64,000 bases of DNA from Notamacropus eugenii (GCF_028372415.1 NC_092873.1:351271890-351335889), one strand, 5' to 3'; counted from the first letter of the stretch, positions 33,186-45,820 are shown. Made by a program: numbers and translations. Notes: generated by a model from the sequence alone, not told the origin.

Positions 33186-33444
33186 TAGCTCCCTGACTCT
33201 ATTATTTTGTCTTCCCTGCCCTGCCTGCCTCACAGGAGTAAATAACACTATGTTGGTGAAAGCTATTTCAAAAACTGTCAAGCACTTCTCTCAGAAGGGA
33301 CTCTTCTTCCTGTTTTATATTGAAATGGTTTTATCTCTTTGGATCCAGGCACACACAAAAAAACTTTGGAGGTAGACTAGCACAATAAACTTTTATCAGA
33401 CAGTTCTTGGCATCTTTGAGGAAATCCTTTAACAATGCTGCCCC

Positions 33445-33588
33445 GAGGGCAACAAGGTGGTGCAGGGGATAGAGCACTGGCACTGAAGTCAGGAGCAGCT
33501 GAGTTCAAATCTGACTTCAGACATTTACTTACTGCATGACCCTAGGCAAGTCACTTAACCCTGATTGCCTCCAAAAAAAAAAAATGTT
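33445..33588 (+). repeat. CORE-SINE type P
   Basis: 'aggtggtgcaggggatagag', 'aggcaagtcacttaaccctg', 'attgcctccaaaaaaaaaaa'. Confidence 0.95.
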
Positions 33589-33599
33589 ACCCTATAGAA

Positions 33600-34240
33600 C
33601 TTCGAGTTGAAAGCAGGACCCTACCTGCTCTCAGAGATGTTCATCAGAAAAACCACATATAAATGGAAAGTGGGGTAAGAAGAGTGGCAGTGGAGGTCCT
33701 CTCCAGGGAGGGCAGAGTTGGGGGTCAGGCCATAGCACAGAGCAGGCAATACCTGAGAAGGGAAGACAAGGGAAAACCGAAAGGTCTAGAAACACTGTGA
33801 AAATAGAGTCTCCCTCTCTGTTCAACTCACCATGTGCTTTTTTCAGAAATATTGAGGTTACATTCTTTGTGTGATCTGAGGGTGGGAATAACAATGTAAT
33901 TATTTATGTAGCTCATTGTAAATATTCTCTGCCATGTGATAACAATTATTTGCATAGAATGGGCAGAGTTATACTAATTTGGGAAGGGAAAACTACCAGA
34001 AGTTGGTAGGTGGAGCCTGAACATCCCAGGAGGTCTTGGAATGTGCGTGGGGGGGAGGCAGGGGGTGGGGGGGAAGGGCAGGTATGCTAGAGCTCAGAAC
34101 CCATTTGGGGTGGCCTGGCAGAAGGAAGACCCATCTCCACTAGGGAGGGTAACTATTCCCCTTCTTTCTTTCCTCTCAGGTCCTGAGTAAACCCAGAACC
34201 CATGTGGGATGGCCAGGAGCTGGGAGGGCTTCCCACCACT
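33600..34240. other. Intergenic, unique sequence
   Basis: G-rich stretch at 34045-34075. No gene recognised. Confidence 0.5.
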
Positions 34241-34241
34241 A

Positions 34242-34311
34242 GACACACATACACACACATGCACACACACACACACGCACGCACACATACACACACACAC
34301 ACACACACACC
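34242..34311. repeat. (CA)n microsatellite
   Basis: CA repeat with CG and CATA interruptions. Confidence 0.97.
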
Positions 34312-34384
34312 CCTTTCTTTCCTCTTTTGCCAAGACTACTTGAGTGTTCATAGGACTTGAATGAGGTAGGAGTCTCTGATAATA

Positions 34385-34540
34385 TGGAGGACCAGGGGTC
34401 ATCTCCAGTGGTCCTGATCTATGTATCTTGCCATGGGAGCCAAAGTGAGGCTGGTGTCTTTGCACAGCTTTGCCTCACTTAAATCCAATTCACTTGCAAG
34501 TCATGGCATCATCTTCCTGATGTCACGATCCCCTTGGAGA
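34385..34540 (-). repeat. Medium-reiterated marsupial element, antisense
   Basis: Complement reads 'catgacttgcaagtgaattg' and 'caggaccactggagatgacc', matching the copy at 41516. Confidence 0.7.
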
Positions 34541-34729
34541 ATGAAACACCAACAACAAACAAAATGGAGGACCACAAGACCTAATCTCCCAGCACTGATT
34601 CTGATCTAGTTAAATTAACCCAAGAGGTTCTGGGTCTTGCTATTCACATCCTTGTTATCCTATTTCACAATCTGAGGATTTTCAGACCTTTCCACCTGCC
34701 TTGTAACTGAACTTTCTGGGTTGTGTTGC

Positions 34730-34845
34730 CCAATTAGGGTGTGAACTGCTTAAAAGCAATTACTATCTTAAGTTTCTATTTGTATTCTCAGCCATTAGCA
34801 TGGTTCTTGGCACTTAGTAAGTATTCAGTAAATACTTTTTCATTC
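34730..34845 (+). repeat. L2-like 3' terminus
   Basis: 'gggtgtgaactgcttaaaag' and 'ggcacttagtaagtattcag'. Confidence 0.6.
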
Positions 34846-34849
34846 ATTT

Positions 34850-35280
34850 AAACAAGTATCTATTAACCACCTACTATGTGCTAGACATAGTGCTAGATCC
34901 TGGGGATACATATAGAAAGAATGCAACAATTTTTACTCAAAGGAATGTCACATTCTAATGAGAGAAACAATAAGAACATATGTAAATATTTACAGTATAA
35001 ATATAAAGTGAATAAATACAACTATATGAAAATAGTTCAGTCCAAGGTAGAGTAGTTTTGGAGGAAAGACAGCTGGGGAAAATTAGCAAAGACTTTGTGC
35101 AAAAGATGATGCTCCAGCTGCATCTTAAGGGAGAGAAGGATTGTATTTGGTAGAGGTAAAGAGAGACTGTATTCTAAGAGGGAGAGACAACTAATGCAAA
35201 GGCACAGAAACGAGAGATGGAGTGTCTTTGTGAGGAGACATACTAGCAACCCTTCAAGATGGTGGCATCTCCAAAGGGAC
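34850..35280 (+). repeat. Ancient dispersed repeat, 'ctatgtgctagac' family
   Basis: 'cctactatgtgctagacata', 'cctggggatacatatagaaa', 'ctgcatcttaagggagagaa', 'gcaaaggcacagaaacgaga'. The longest copy here. Confidence 0.75.
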
Positions 35281-36620
35281 CCCTGACACTCCTGGGAGGG
35301 TAATGGAAAAGGATTTAGCTGTAAGTAGTATATGAGTCTTGCCACTAAATTCCTCTTCTGATGCCTCTTTGTGACAGAGAAATGCCCCCTCGCCTGCCCC
35401 AGGTTTGAAAAGGGTTTGAAATAGTGGAAAGCAAGTCCTCTTTATTCTTATCAACCTAGAGTTCTCAAGGATGGGCCAAGGATGGACCATACGTCTGTCT
35501 TCCAAGGACCAGACTAACTAAATATGAAGAGGCTCTCCATGGTGGTAGCTGCATGATAGAGATTTTTAAAAACATAGTAACTCAGGAAAACTACCTACTA
35601 AGCCAAAGAGGGTTTGCATTCCGTTGGTCAGGGAAGGATCAATATCTATGAAGTCCTAGATCTCTAATATATTGACATTTTAAAGTATAAGTATGCCAAT
35701 CATGCATCATGAAATCCCAGTTCTCTAGTCTGGCATTTCTTTAATTATAGGTAAGCTCATATTTTTATATTTTTCCCTGAAAGAGAAGAAAATCTCTTTT
35801 TAGCCTTTGGGACACCTTGTCTCACATATGGATTCCCCAAGAAAGTTATCCAAAACTGAGGGCACTTGGTGGCTCAAACTTAAGCTCACAAACTCTACCA
35901 GTGCTTTTATATTTACAAATTAGTTAGAGAGTGTATTAGTTCAAGCAAGACACCTAAACAAAGAACATGATGAAGAGGTGAGATTCCCCTGTGCATCTGG
36001 AGTACACTCTCTCACAGGTTATCACATTTTCAGTGGGGAAAGAAACATAGGCATGTGTGACTAAGGACCGCACATGGAAGAAACACGAATAGATAACAGG
36101 TATGGCTAAGGGACATACCGGAAGGGAAACATGCTGTAAGTCCATGTGGTCAGGGGATATGTGTGGAAGGTTTATACATAAGGAATATCTATACTGGAGA
36201 CATATCCATGCCCAGGGCAACTCACATCTCTGACCCTGCAGAGTGGCTCTGTCTACTGTTTATCTCTGTATTGTCTCTATTTGGTATTTCCCCTCTGGCC
36301 ATTGTTGGTCTTCTCCACTTGGTGGATAGATACCAAGTTACTGCTTTTGTCTTTTCTCTGCTAGTCATGTCATTATCAGCTTTCATGGTGGAATGACTAG
36401 AAAGTATCTTCCTGATAAGAGTAGGCTGAGATCTCTTTAGCTATGACCAGAACCTAAAAGCAATCACAGTCATCTAAGAAGCTGCCAAAAATAGCCAGGC
36501 AGAGGTTACTCAGGCTGAGGTGGTCTCTTCTTTCCCACTATCCCACGTTCCACATCCCCACCCCACCACCTATGTTTGAATCTGAATTGCAGTCCTTTGT
36601 CTCAGGTCACAACCCTATTT
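35280..36620. other. Intergenic, unique sequence
   Basis: AT-rich in the middle. No gene or repeat recognised. Confidence 0.5.
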
Positions 36621-36624
36621 TATT

Positions 36625-36890
36625 AAGGCAGCTGGGTGAGATGGCAGATAGAGTGATGTACTTGGCATCAGCAAGACCTGAAGTTGAATCCCACTATGGC
36701 CATTTACTAACCGTGTGACCCTGGGAAAGTCACTTAACCTCTTCTTGCCTCAGTTTCCTCATCTGTAAAATATGAATAATCACACCCCCTATTTCCCAGG
36801 GTCATTGTGAGGATAAAGTGTGGTAATACGTAGAAAGAACTTGGCAAACTTTAAAGCGCTATATAAATGTTAGCAATTATTATTTTAGGG
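36625..36890 (+). repeat. CORE-SINE type B
   Basis: 'aaggcagctgggtgagatgg', 'ctaaccgtgtgaccctggga', 'aactttaaagcgctatataa', 'ttattatttta'. Confidence 0.95.
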
Positions 36891-37207
36891 TTAGAAATCC
36901 CTTAGAACTTCTGTTTCATTGCCCTATAGGGATACTGTGCCCCTGAGCTCATTTTAAAGTGCTCTGTCAAAGAAACAGGAGCTAAGTGGTTTTAAAGTAT
37001 CAGAGATTTCCTGAACACCACCCCGGCCCCCACCAAATCCTCTGGGTCTGGCTCATAAATGTATTTGAGCCAAAACAAAAGCTAAAGGGAAGGACTCAAA
37101 GTCATTTTCCATTCCGCATGCCTAGCACATATTTCTGCCTTTATATACCAATGTCTATATACACGTATATATTCTATATAAAACACACAGACATATATGC
37201 TCCACTT

Positions 37208-37410
37208 TGAGGCTAGCATATAGAGGCCGGTATCCAAGACAGGAAGACCTGGGTTCAAGCTCTGCCTCTGACATGTATTTATCTGTGTGATTTTGAGCAA
37301 ATCCCTAAACCTCTCGTTGTCCTGGGCAGTTCTCTAAGAGTAGCTGCCCGACCTGCCTTAGTGGAAGGAAGTTCTTTGTCCATAAGTTCCCTATACACAT
37401 GAAATCAGGA
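37208..37410 (+). repeat. CORE-SINE type C
   Basis: 'gaagacctgggttcaagctc', 'gtgattttgagcaaatccct', then the tail 'cagttctctaagagtagctg' and 'taagttccctatacacatga'. Confidence 0.8.
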
Positions 37411-37411
37411 T

Positions 37412-38358
37412 GATTTTAAGTCACCCTTCTCTTCATCTTAAGGTCATATGTGGGTGTGTACATATGGATAACACACACAAACATATGTTAGCATGAAGAA
37501 CAAATTAACCCAGGAAGAGCACTGATTTAGTATGTATTTTACCCAGCCAAGTGCCTCACTGTCTCCTACACCATTCTGAAAACTCACTTCAGATGGGTTG
37601 AGCTGGTTGCAATAAAAAAGATGGAACAGAGAAATGAGACACTCCCAAGAGCATTTCAAGGGGACAGACATGCAGTGCTAAATCAGAGACAAATGTAAGG
37701 AGGGAAAGGCAAGGTGAATTACAGTTGGAAGCTGCCTTTGATTTGTTCTCATTTCCAGGAAAAGCTGGTGGAGCATTCTCTGGCAGAAGTTTCTTAATGG
37801 AGACATTTGTGACATTGGAAAGGCTAGGAATGGGATTGAAAGGAAGTGAGGAGAAAGCATTCCTGGGGTCATTCCACAGGGAGGAGACCAGGTCCAGGGA
37901 GGAGTCTCAACTCCAGATATCAAAGGATTCCATAGGGGATATTTCAGGAAGTAGCTGAGGGAAAGATTGCAGGGAAAGGGAATCTGGGATTAAGATGTTC
38001 TGGAAGACAGCAGAACAGGGCTGGACTGGGTACACTTTGAGTGGGTGGGGGGTGGGATCTGGAATGTTCCTATATGCAATTCTCTAATGCAATCATTTGG
38101 ACATTCTCTTGGCCTTAGCTCCAGATGGGATTATGTGGGGAGGTTGGAGGGGGAAGAGGTTAGGGTATAGGAATGGAGATCATTAGAGGAAACCACAAAT
38201 TGGGGCTGTAGAAGAACCTTGATAGGATGCCAAGATGTTTCCCCTTTTTGGACCTGCATAGATGAATAGGAAGGTGCACAGAGGAAGGGAGAAGAAAGGA
38301 CCAAGGAACTTCCAAGATGTTTTACCCTTCAACTTTCACTTGGAATAAAAACACCAGA
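37412..38358. other. Intergenic, unique sequence
   Basis: Includes short ORFs on both strands (37678-37958). No family match. Confidence 0.5.
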
Positions 38359-38359
38359 C

Positions 38360-38607
38360 TAATATTGATACTAATAGTGACCAACATTTTCATAGCACTC
38401 TAAGAGTTAGAAGATGCTTTACATATATTATCTCACTTGAGACTTCTAGTAGCTCTATGAGGTAGTTACCCAGGTATCATTATTATTCCCATTTTACAGA
38501 TGAAATAATGAAGGTTCAGAAATGACTTGCCCATGGTCACATAGATAGCAAACAGTAAGAAAAGAATTCAAACCTAGATCTCTCTTGTTGCAAGTTCATG
38601 GCTCTTT
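38360..38607 (-). repeat. CORE-SINE type B
   Basis: 'tttacatatattatctcact', 'attattcccattttacagat', 'cttgcccatggtcacataga'. Confidence 0.92.
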
Positions 38608-38766
38608 TTAGTATGATTACTAGTGCAACACCTCTTCCAAGAACCCTTTCCCTCCTCCTGCTCACACTGGCAGGTTGGTTCCCCAGGGGATAGCTACTAT
38701 TACTACTTCTCCCCTCAGGCTTCTAGAGGTAACTCTAAAGAGCTTATTTTTTAAAATACTTTCACC

Positions 38767-39620
38767 CATAAGCCCCCACTGATGTGCTTTCCATTGATTA
38801 TCAGTCAGGACTTAATTAGCTTTTAAAAAGGGTATATTTATTAAGAGTATACAGTATATATTAATAATTACTAAGGTATAGCAAGGACAGTTACAGAAAC
38901 ATTTCTCCAAACTGTGGGTACACTATCCCTTCCATACACAAGATCACTAGGGAGAGTAGGCTCAAACTTAAAGAGCACATGTGACCAAAGGGTAAATTCA
39001 GACACTTCAGAAGTCTTCCCCCCAATCCCATCCTTTCATAAAGTACTCATGATATTCCCCTTAGGGATTAGCTGGGCTCTGAGGGTAGGTGCCTTTTTAG
39101 AATAATGAATCTACCTTTCCTCAGTGTGCCTAGTTTGTCCCTGTGTGCTTCTCAGTTGCTTGCTAACACAGAATCAGTCACTGTTGCTTCAGGAAGAGTG
39201 TGACTAATAGCCAATGAGAACTTCAAATCTTTGATCTTTGAAAGTGAAGATCATCACCTGGTCAACAGGGGGTTGGGGGAGAAGGGAGAAGTAAATTAAC
39301 TATAAACTTGTTCCTCCTTCCCTCAAGAGCAAGACTCTTTCATGAAAGAGCCTTTACTTTTGACCACCACTCAACTTACATACTAAAATGCGTTATTCCA
39401 ACTATCTTGTTGACCCTCGGGTGTGTCTAATTCTTTCAGTCAATCACAAGACATTTCCTTTGTGGCATCACCTATCTTCAACCAATAAGCAAAGTACTTC
39501 ACTCCCAAATTGATTAATTAATTAGTTTGAACCTAATTTATACCCTTGATGTTCAGCTGTCTGAACCTTCTGTGATTACATTAATGGGGAGGGTAGGGAA
39601 GGGGCGTCAGGGTGTAGGAT
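38767..39620. repeat. LTR-like dispersed repeat, copy 3 (extent uncertain)
   Basis: 'cataagcccccactgatgtg', 'gattatcagtcaggactta', 'gtatatttattaagagtata', 'gtatagcaaggacagttaca'. The A/T-rich right end has 'gattaattaattag'. Confidence 0.4.
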
Positions 39621-40068
39621 TTACATTAGGCAGCCTCTACAGTAAACAATCTGTTAGACAATTTGATGTCCACCATGAAATCTCTTTGAGGACAGAGCCT
39701 TAGCTGGGTAGCAGCAAGAGATTTAGAAGAAGGTAGAGAGATGATCCATGCCTTCTGGTAGTTTCCAGTCTTATGGAAGCAGCAAAGATAAGACTTTCTA
39801 TCAAAGATTCCATCTATCCAGCTGGATAGAATCATTCAGAGAAACCCTGAGAAGATAGAAAAGGAATGAGAGGAACAGGAAGGGCTGTCTAAGAGATTCC
39901 CAGGAAATGACGAGCCAATGTGGTAGAAGAGCAAATGGGGCAAAATAAGATGGCTGCCTGAGTCACAAAATTTGAGTGGTTTCCCGGCAAAGCCCCTTCC
40001 TGAATGGTGACTATCTCTCTAACTGGGTCTGTCATAGTAACTGCAATATAAGTATGAGCATATCCCTA
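39620..40068. other. Intergenic, unique sequence
   Basis: Nothing recognised. Confidence 0.5.
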
Positions 40069-40069
40069 G

Positions 40070-40255
40070 AGAATCTGAGACTATCAGAGCTGAAAGGAAC
40101 CTGAGAGATCATCTAGCACAACTCTCTTGTACATGATGTAGTGACAAGAACACTGAATCAGGGAATATGGGGGTTAAATTCGAGGTGGATAAGTTGCCAC
40201 TTGTGTCATTTTAGTTCCCTTTTCTGTAAAATGAGGGAATTCAATTAAATGGAGA
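40070..40255. repeat. Two abutting MIR-like remnants
   Basis: 'cagagctgaaaggaacctga' (antisense type) then 'agtgacaagaacactgaatc' and 'ttctgtaaaatgagggaatt' (sense type). Confidence 0.65.
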
Positions 40256-40279
40256 TCTAGTCTGTGAACAGTGTTTAAA

Positions 40280-41510
40280 TGGCAATGGGAAGGATAGCAC
40301 ATGAAGTCATTATCAGCCTTTGATACCTCATGGGTTCAGGTAGACTAGGAGGGAGTGAAAATGGAAGCTATTAATGGAAGTAGGAAAAGTTTAAGATCTG
40401 AGATACTTCAGGAGAGAGGGCAAGCTCAGGTGGGGTACTGAAATATGGAAACTCTTAGTAGGGATATTGAGAGTGTGAGGGATTCAAGATGAAGGCAATG
40501 GAATCCTGAGCGAAGGCAGAAGGGGTTGCAGGGAGAGAAGGCGGGAAAGCACTGGGGGTAACTGCAGGCCAGTATCTCCTAAGACCAGATTTCTGGGTCT
40601 CAAACATTGCTGTATGCAGACAGCTTGGGGCCCAAGCCCCCTTCTTCCCTCTCTCCCTTGGCAATCAGCCCACCAGCTGCCACAGGGAGAGAGGAATCTG
40701 CTTTGTATTACTAAGAAGCTGCCTCCCCACAGACATATGGTCAGCAGACCCCCTACCCCAGGAAATCTTGGGAAGTGTTTCCTCTTGACTCCAACCCTAA
40801 CCCTGGTTTCTCCTCTCCAAAATTGAACCCCTGAAGTGATCAAGTCCCTGAAATCGAATGGTTTGTCTCTCCTTCTTCCCACCTTCATCCCGAGTTGGGG
40901 AGCCAGGATAATGGAAAGGGATGAAGGTACTGAGTTTCTCTTCTTCCCTTTTCCCAAACTCCAAGGGTGAGAAAGAGGGTCTGTGATTCAGGAATATGAT
41001 GATGGAAGACTGGCATAACAGAATCACACACTTTAGGTCCTCCAAAAGTGTGTGAGGGGGAGAGGCAGGGGATCCCCTATAATCTGATCCTCCTGAGGTC
41101 AGGATAAGAGCAGATGGGCCAAGGCTACACTGAGAACTAAGGTCAGAAATGGGGAGAGGCCTACCTCATTGCGTCAGACATTAGGTCCCAGAGCCTATCA
41201 TGGAGGTAAAGCAAAATGGAAGGAGCTACAAAACAGAGGAGTTGAGATTAGAAATGAGAAAGGAAAAAGCTTGAGGAAAGAAAGGGGAAGTCTTTTCCTC
41301 CGCACCTCTCCACCCTGAGGGGGCTTTCCAGAATGGAAATTCAATTCAAAAATCATCCCCAAGTGATGTATTAATGTATGGGTAACTGCTATCTCTCTCT
41401 AATACTGGAAACTTCCTGAAGGCAAGAATATCTCCTCCTCCTGAATCTCCTCCTAATATCTAGCACAGAACTCTGCCCCAAAGGTATACTCAGCTTGGAG
41501 GACTGTGGTA
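40280..41510. other. Intergenic, unique sequence
   Basis: An antisense 157-codon frame at 40484-40957 overlaps other open frames. No recognisable domain, so treated as chance. Confidence 0.5.
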
Positions 41511-41515
41511 GGGTG

Positions 41516-41735
41516 TGGTTTATCCCTTATCCTCAAAGAGGACTATAACATCAGGAAGATGAAGCCATGACTTGCAAATGAATTGGATTTAGGAGAGGGA
41601 GGGCTGTACAAAGTCACCAGCATTACTTTCTCCTCCAGAACCATCTGGGTCCAGTGGCCAGATATAGATGAGGACAACTGGAGATGGCCCAGGATGCAGT
41701 GAGAATCCAAAGCCTTTTTAAGCTAAAGTCTGACT
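41516..41735 (+). repeat. Medium-reiterated marsupial element
   Basis: 'atcctcaaagaggactataa', 'ctcctccagaaccatctggg', 'ggagatggcccaggatgcag'. Confidence 0.75.
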
Positions 41736-41739
41736 GCCA

Positions 41740-42160
41740 AGAGAAAGAGAGCTTAAGATGGTAGACTTTCCAGATGGGACCTGGGAATTCTTTCTCCAAA
41801 AGTAGAACCCTCTGATGGGTGCCCTTTGTCTCCTCAACAGGAACCCTAAATTGGTCCCACCAATACAACAGCACTTCTTCTACTGATGGGCATAGCCCTC
41901 TGAAATATGCTTCTAGCCCCTGCCTCTCTCAGTGAAGACAGAGGGCTGAGGGTTGGGACTCAGGGCTCTACATCGTGATCTCTACTTCAGTTTTCCTTTT
42001 CTTTTCTCCTAGAAAGATTCTTCCCAAGACTGGGGCATTATACAAATTCCAAATAGTCCCTTTCTTCCTAATATCTTGACACCATTGTAGAGAAAACCCC
42101 TTAGGAGGCTGAGTGAGGTAATAGCTAGAAATCTGGGTTGTAATTGCAGTTCCTATGAAT
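41740..42160. other. Intergenic, unique sequence
   Basis: Nothing recognised. Confidence 0.5.
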
Positions 42161-42161
42161 A

Positions 42162-42328
42162 CAGATTTAGAGCTGCAAGAGATCCTAGAAGCCATCTCGT
42201 CTGATCCTCCAATCTGACAGGTGAGGAAACAGAGGCCAAGATATTAAACAACTTGCCCAAAGTCCCACAGGTGGTAAGTGAGAATGGACATGCCAACCCA
42301 GGTCCTCTGATTCCAGACACACTTCCAT
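42162..42328 (-). repeat. MIR-like SINE
   Basis: 'atttagagctgcaagagatc', 'gaggaaacagaggccaagat', 'cttgcccaaagtcccacagg'. Confidence 0.88.
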
Positions 42329-42424
42329 GAATTCCTATTTGCTTATTACTTTTGTGGCCTTATGCACATCACTCAGCCAGCTTCTGCATCAGTGAAAGGG
42401 GGAACCAATCTTAGTGATCTCTAA

Positions 42425-42675
42425 GTTCTAGCTGGGTGGTACAGGGGTTAGAGTGACAGGCTTATAGTCTGGAAAACTCATCTTCCCTAGTTCTACTCTG
42501 GCCTCAGACACTTACTAGCTGTGTGAACCCGGGCAAGTCATTTAACCTTACTTGCCTCAGTTTCCTCATTTGTAAAATGAGTTGGGGAAGGAAATGGCAA
42601 AACCACTTCAGTATCTCTGCTAAGAAAATCCCAAATGGAGGTCAATGACTGAAAAACAACTGAATAAACAACAAG
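42425..42675 (+). repeat. CORE-SINE type A
   Basis: 'ctagctgggtggtacagggg', 'cagacacttactagctgtgt', 'gagttggggaaggaaatggc', 'ctgaataaacaacaa'. Confidence 0.95.
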
Positions 42676-44140
42676 CAAAGTTCCAGTTCTAGAGAACCCT
42701 TCAAATTTCAGCCTTTGCAACACTTTGGGCAGTGTTTCTTTGGTTATCTTCTTTGGGGTCTCATTGCTCCTTTACCTCTCCCTTCTTGGGAGAATGGGAT
42801 TCCTTTTGTATATTATACTTTTGACTGGTTTATGTGTCACTGTTCTAAAGGTGTGTCCTCCTTTCCTCCATCAGCTTGGGAGATGCCTGAGATCAGGGGG
42901 TCTCCCCACTGAGGTTGTTATATGTAGGACCCTTCTTTTGGTTTTTGACCTTCTTGTGGCAAATATTGGCACCAAAGATATAGCCTACTCACTTTTCTTG
43001 CCACATTCCAAATACTTTTCAGAATAACTAGAATCTAGTTATTAGACTAATTCACAGCTCTACTGTGTGTTAGTTCTTTAGTTTGTAGGCAACTTCTGCC
43101 TTATACTCTCAGATTGGAAACTCCTGGAGGCAAGGATGGTGTCTCTTTCATCTGAATCTCTCTCTAGGACATCGACAGAATATCTTCAATTTGTGGAATT
43201 AAAGGGTAAAGAAAGAGTGGTGAGCCTAAATACCTCTCCTCCTCCTCAGTCTCTCAATGATCTCCATTCCCTCAAACTGTCCAGACTTCTGGCTAAGGCA
43301 ATTTTGGCTTCCCTCCTTGGGCTCCAGAGGCTGATGTTGTTTGTTTTTCCTTTGGAGGACAGTAATCTCTTCCCAGCCTACCACAGAGCCAGAATCTGTA
43401 GTGGACAGAGCCAGGGAGCTGCAGAGGGCTAAAGAACTTGAAGATTCCCAGACCCTGCACTCTGTAGCCAGAGAGATGGAGGAAGAGGAGGAGGAGGGCA
43501 GAAGGGCTGAATATAGGAGAGGAGGGCCTGGAACGAGAGGGCAGCAGAGAACAGCAGTAGCTTTGAATGAACTCTGAGAGCAGTGCCAAGAGCTGGCACC
43601 AGCTGGGTCAGGATCAAAGCTGAATCAGGCTGGCAGAAGCCAAGAAACGATTCAAGGGATTTGGGAATTTTGGCCCAGGCCTTTCCCTGGAGAACTGGGT
43701 AGGGGGACCTCCCTGCCTGACTACAGGATGAGGTCCCGACTGACATCTGGAATCAAACTTGTTAGGAGAGGGTTGGTTACTGGCCAGGCCATCTGAGTGG
43801 CTGTAGGTGTTGGAGAGTGAGTAAGCTCCCTTCATCAAGTCTATTGTTCCCCTGTGATCAGTTTCACTTATGACATAGAGGTCAAGTTCACTGCTGGTCA
43901 TTTTCATGCCTAGTCAATTTCACTTTCCCTCTCCAGCCTCAGAAGAGGGGGTGGAAGTGAGAATGGTTCCCTACTGCCCTCCGACTCTTCTCGTTAGCAT
44001 GAAAAATTAACCACCTCATGACTGCAAAATTTTACTTGATTTTCTTTGAAAACTTTCCCTATGGAGGGTGAGGGAAACCAATCTTGAAGTCTGGATAAGA
44101 TACCTGGTTTCCCCTTCTTTCCATTTTTCCCTCTTCCCTT
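42676..44140. other. Intergenic, unique sequence just downstream of NGFR
   Basis: Short frames at 42725-43027 and 43136-43577 show no recognised domain. A purine-rich patch lies at 43475-43510. The segment could hold unannotated NGFR 3'UTR extension, but nothing in the sequence proves it. Confidence 0.5.
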
Positions 44141-44144
44141 AATA

Positions 44145-44150
44145 TTTATT
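44145..44150 (-). promoter_or_regulatory. Candidate NGFR poly(A) signal AATAAA
   Basis: Canonical AATAAA on the minus strand, 33 bases past the ATTAAA. The downstream sequence is purine-rich rather than GU-rich, so it is not clear which of the two signals is used. Confidence 0.45.
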
Positions 44151-44182
44151 ACCCAAAAATCTGTACTTTTTTTTTTTTGCAA

Positions 44183-44188
44183 TTTAAT
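44183..44188 (-). promoter_or_regulatory. Candidate NGFR poly(A) signal ATTAAA
   Basis: On the minus strand this is ATTAAA, a common variant signal, followed four bases later by a genomic run of 12 A (44178-44167). Scanning down from the stop codon it is the first hexamer I found. Cleavage would be expected around 44165-44172. Confidence 0.5.
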
Positions 44189-45392
44189 TATCATCCTTTA
44201 TGTTTTATGTGTTGGTTTCAAGAAGGTTCAAGAGACAATTACACAGGATGCAAGGGGACAGGGTATTGAGGACTGAAGGGCGGACAAACAGAGGGACAGA
44301 TATGGAGGCTGTGAACAACAATCCCCCCACCCCTGCTCCCACGGGAAAAAGGGGGAATGTCACCTCCAATCCAATGGGGGTATAGTAAAAAGGATTTCAG
44401 GGTCAGAGGGGCCAAGCACCCATACACATGCTAAAACATACTTGCAAAACCTTCTCCCAAGTGGAGCAACTCCCAACCCCACCCCCATGCCAACCCCCTC
44501 CTTCTCAAAGGGAGGGAGAAATAAATAAAACTCTACTTCAGGGAGTGACCACAAGGACAAGCCTCTCATTCCCCCAGACAGAAGCAAGTCAAAGAGATGG
44601 CATTATGTACAGTTTCCGGGTTTCCACAGTTTCCGTCATGATCTCGCCCTGCCTCCATGCCAAAAAAAAAAAAAAAAAATCCTTGCTTTCTTACACGGGT
44701 CCTGGAGAGCCCTCTCCCAAGTCAAAAGGAAGGGGCCCTTAGCAGGCCTCTCCCAGGGCCTGGGAATCTCTTCTTTACTCCAGGATAAGTAAAAAGAGGA
44801 TCACCGTTTTTGCAACATCACTTTTCCAGGCCTGAGGAAAACAGGATGGGAGCAGAGGGTGGTGGAAATTCCATTGATAAAAATGATGGTCATTCCCCTC
44901 TGTCCTTCCTCTGCCTGATGATCAAGATGGGAAGAGGAGTCCTTTCCAGGTCCCGAATACCTGGGAGAGTACTCTTAAGTTGAGTACAATCTAATCCTCC
45001 TACTATCCTGCTTCTCTGATACTGAAGTTTACTTTTCAAACTGATCCTCTCCTGCCCCGCCCCCAGCCTAGATCTGATCAGCCTTCATCCTTCATCCCAG
45101 ATCTAACTGGCCTTGCAACCACAGTGAAAGGAATTCTCTGCCCCTCAAGGTGCCTAGGAGTGGGGGATGGAGAGAAAGGCATTCCTGTATGATCAGCCTC
45201 CCTCTGTTTTCCTATTCTGGAGGCGGTGGAGTGTTAGAAGGGAGGGATCACTGGCTTGGTCCAGGGCTGGAACCGCCAAACCCTGGGTGAAGAAAATGAA
45301 GAGGGAGGACAGATTTTAAATTCCCTCAGAATCTTCTCTGGCAGCTTCTGGAGACAGGATCCTGTCCCAGCTCAAGAGATTATTGAAGAGAA

Positions 45393-45458
45393 GTGTATGT
45401 GTGTATGTGTATGTGTGTGTGTGCGTGTGTGCATGTGTGTGTGCATGTGTGTGTGTGA
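45393..45458. repeat. (GT)n microsatellite in NGFR 3'UTR
   Basis: GT repeat with AT and GC interruptions. In the mRNA sense it would be a CA-rich tract. Confidence 0.9.
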
Positions 45459-45664
45459 TGGGATGGTGGGGGGCCCTATCAAGGATAGCAGCCACCAACA
45501 GAATTACTCAGTCACACACATTGACCAAAATAGCCCCATCTCATGACCCTGATCTCTTGGGCAAAGGAGTAGGGACACCTAGAAGTCTGGGGTAAGGGTG
45601 AATCTGTATCTGCAAGGGAAGATCCCCTATTCCCCACTTTCCTGCTTTCCTTATAGGGAGAAGA

Positions 45665-45820
45665 ATTCATCATTACTGATGGGTGTTTGTGTGACCTTGG
45701 ACAAGTCATTTCCCCCTCTCTGGGCCTCAGTGTCCTATAAAAGGACACGGTAAATGGAGAGGAACTAGATGGTTGCGTGGGTCCCTGCCAAGTCTGCCCA
45801 TGTAAGATTCTGTGATTTTT
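45665..45820 (+). repeat. MIR-like SINE remnant in NGFR 3'UTR
   Basis: Contains the conserved core 'gtgtgaccttggacaagtca' and a degraded 'cctcagtgtcctataaaa'. It lies antisense to NGFR. Confidence 0.7.

Noticed and set aside
40484..40957. 157-codon minus-strand frame
   Set aside because: No domain, no similarity I recognise, and overlapping frames are also open. Likely chance.
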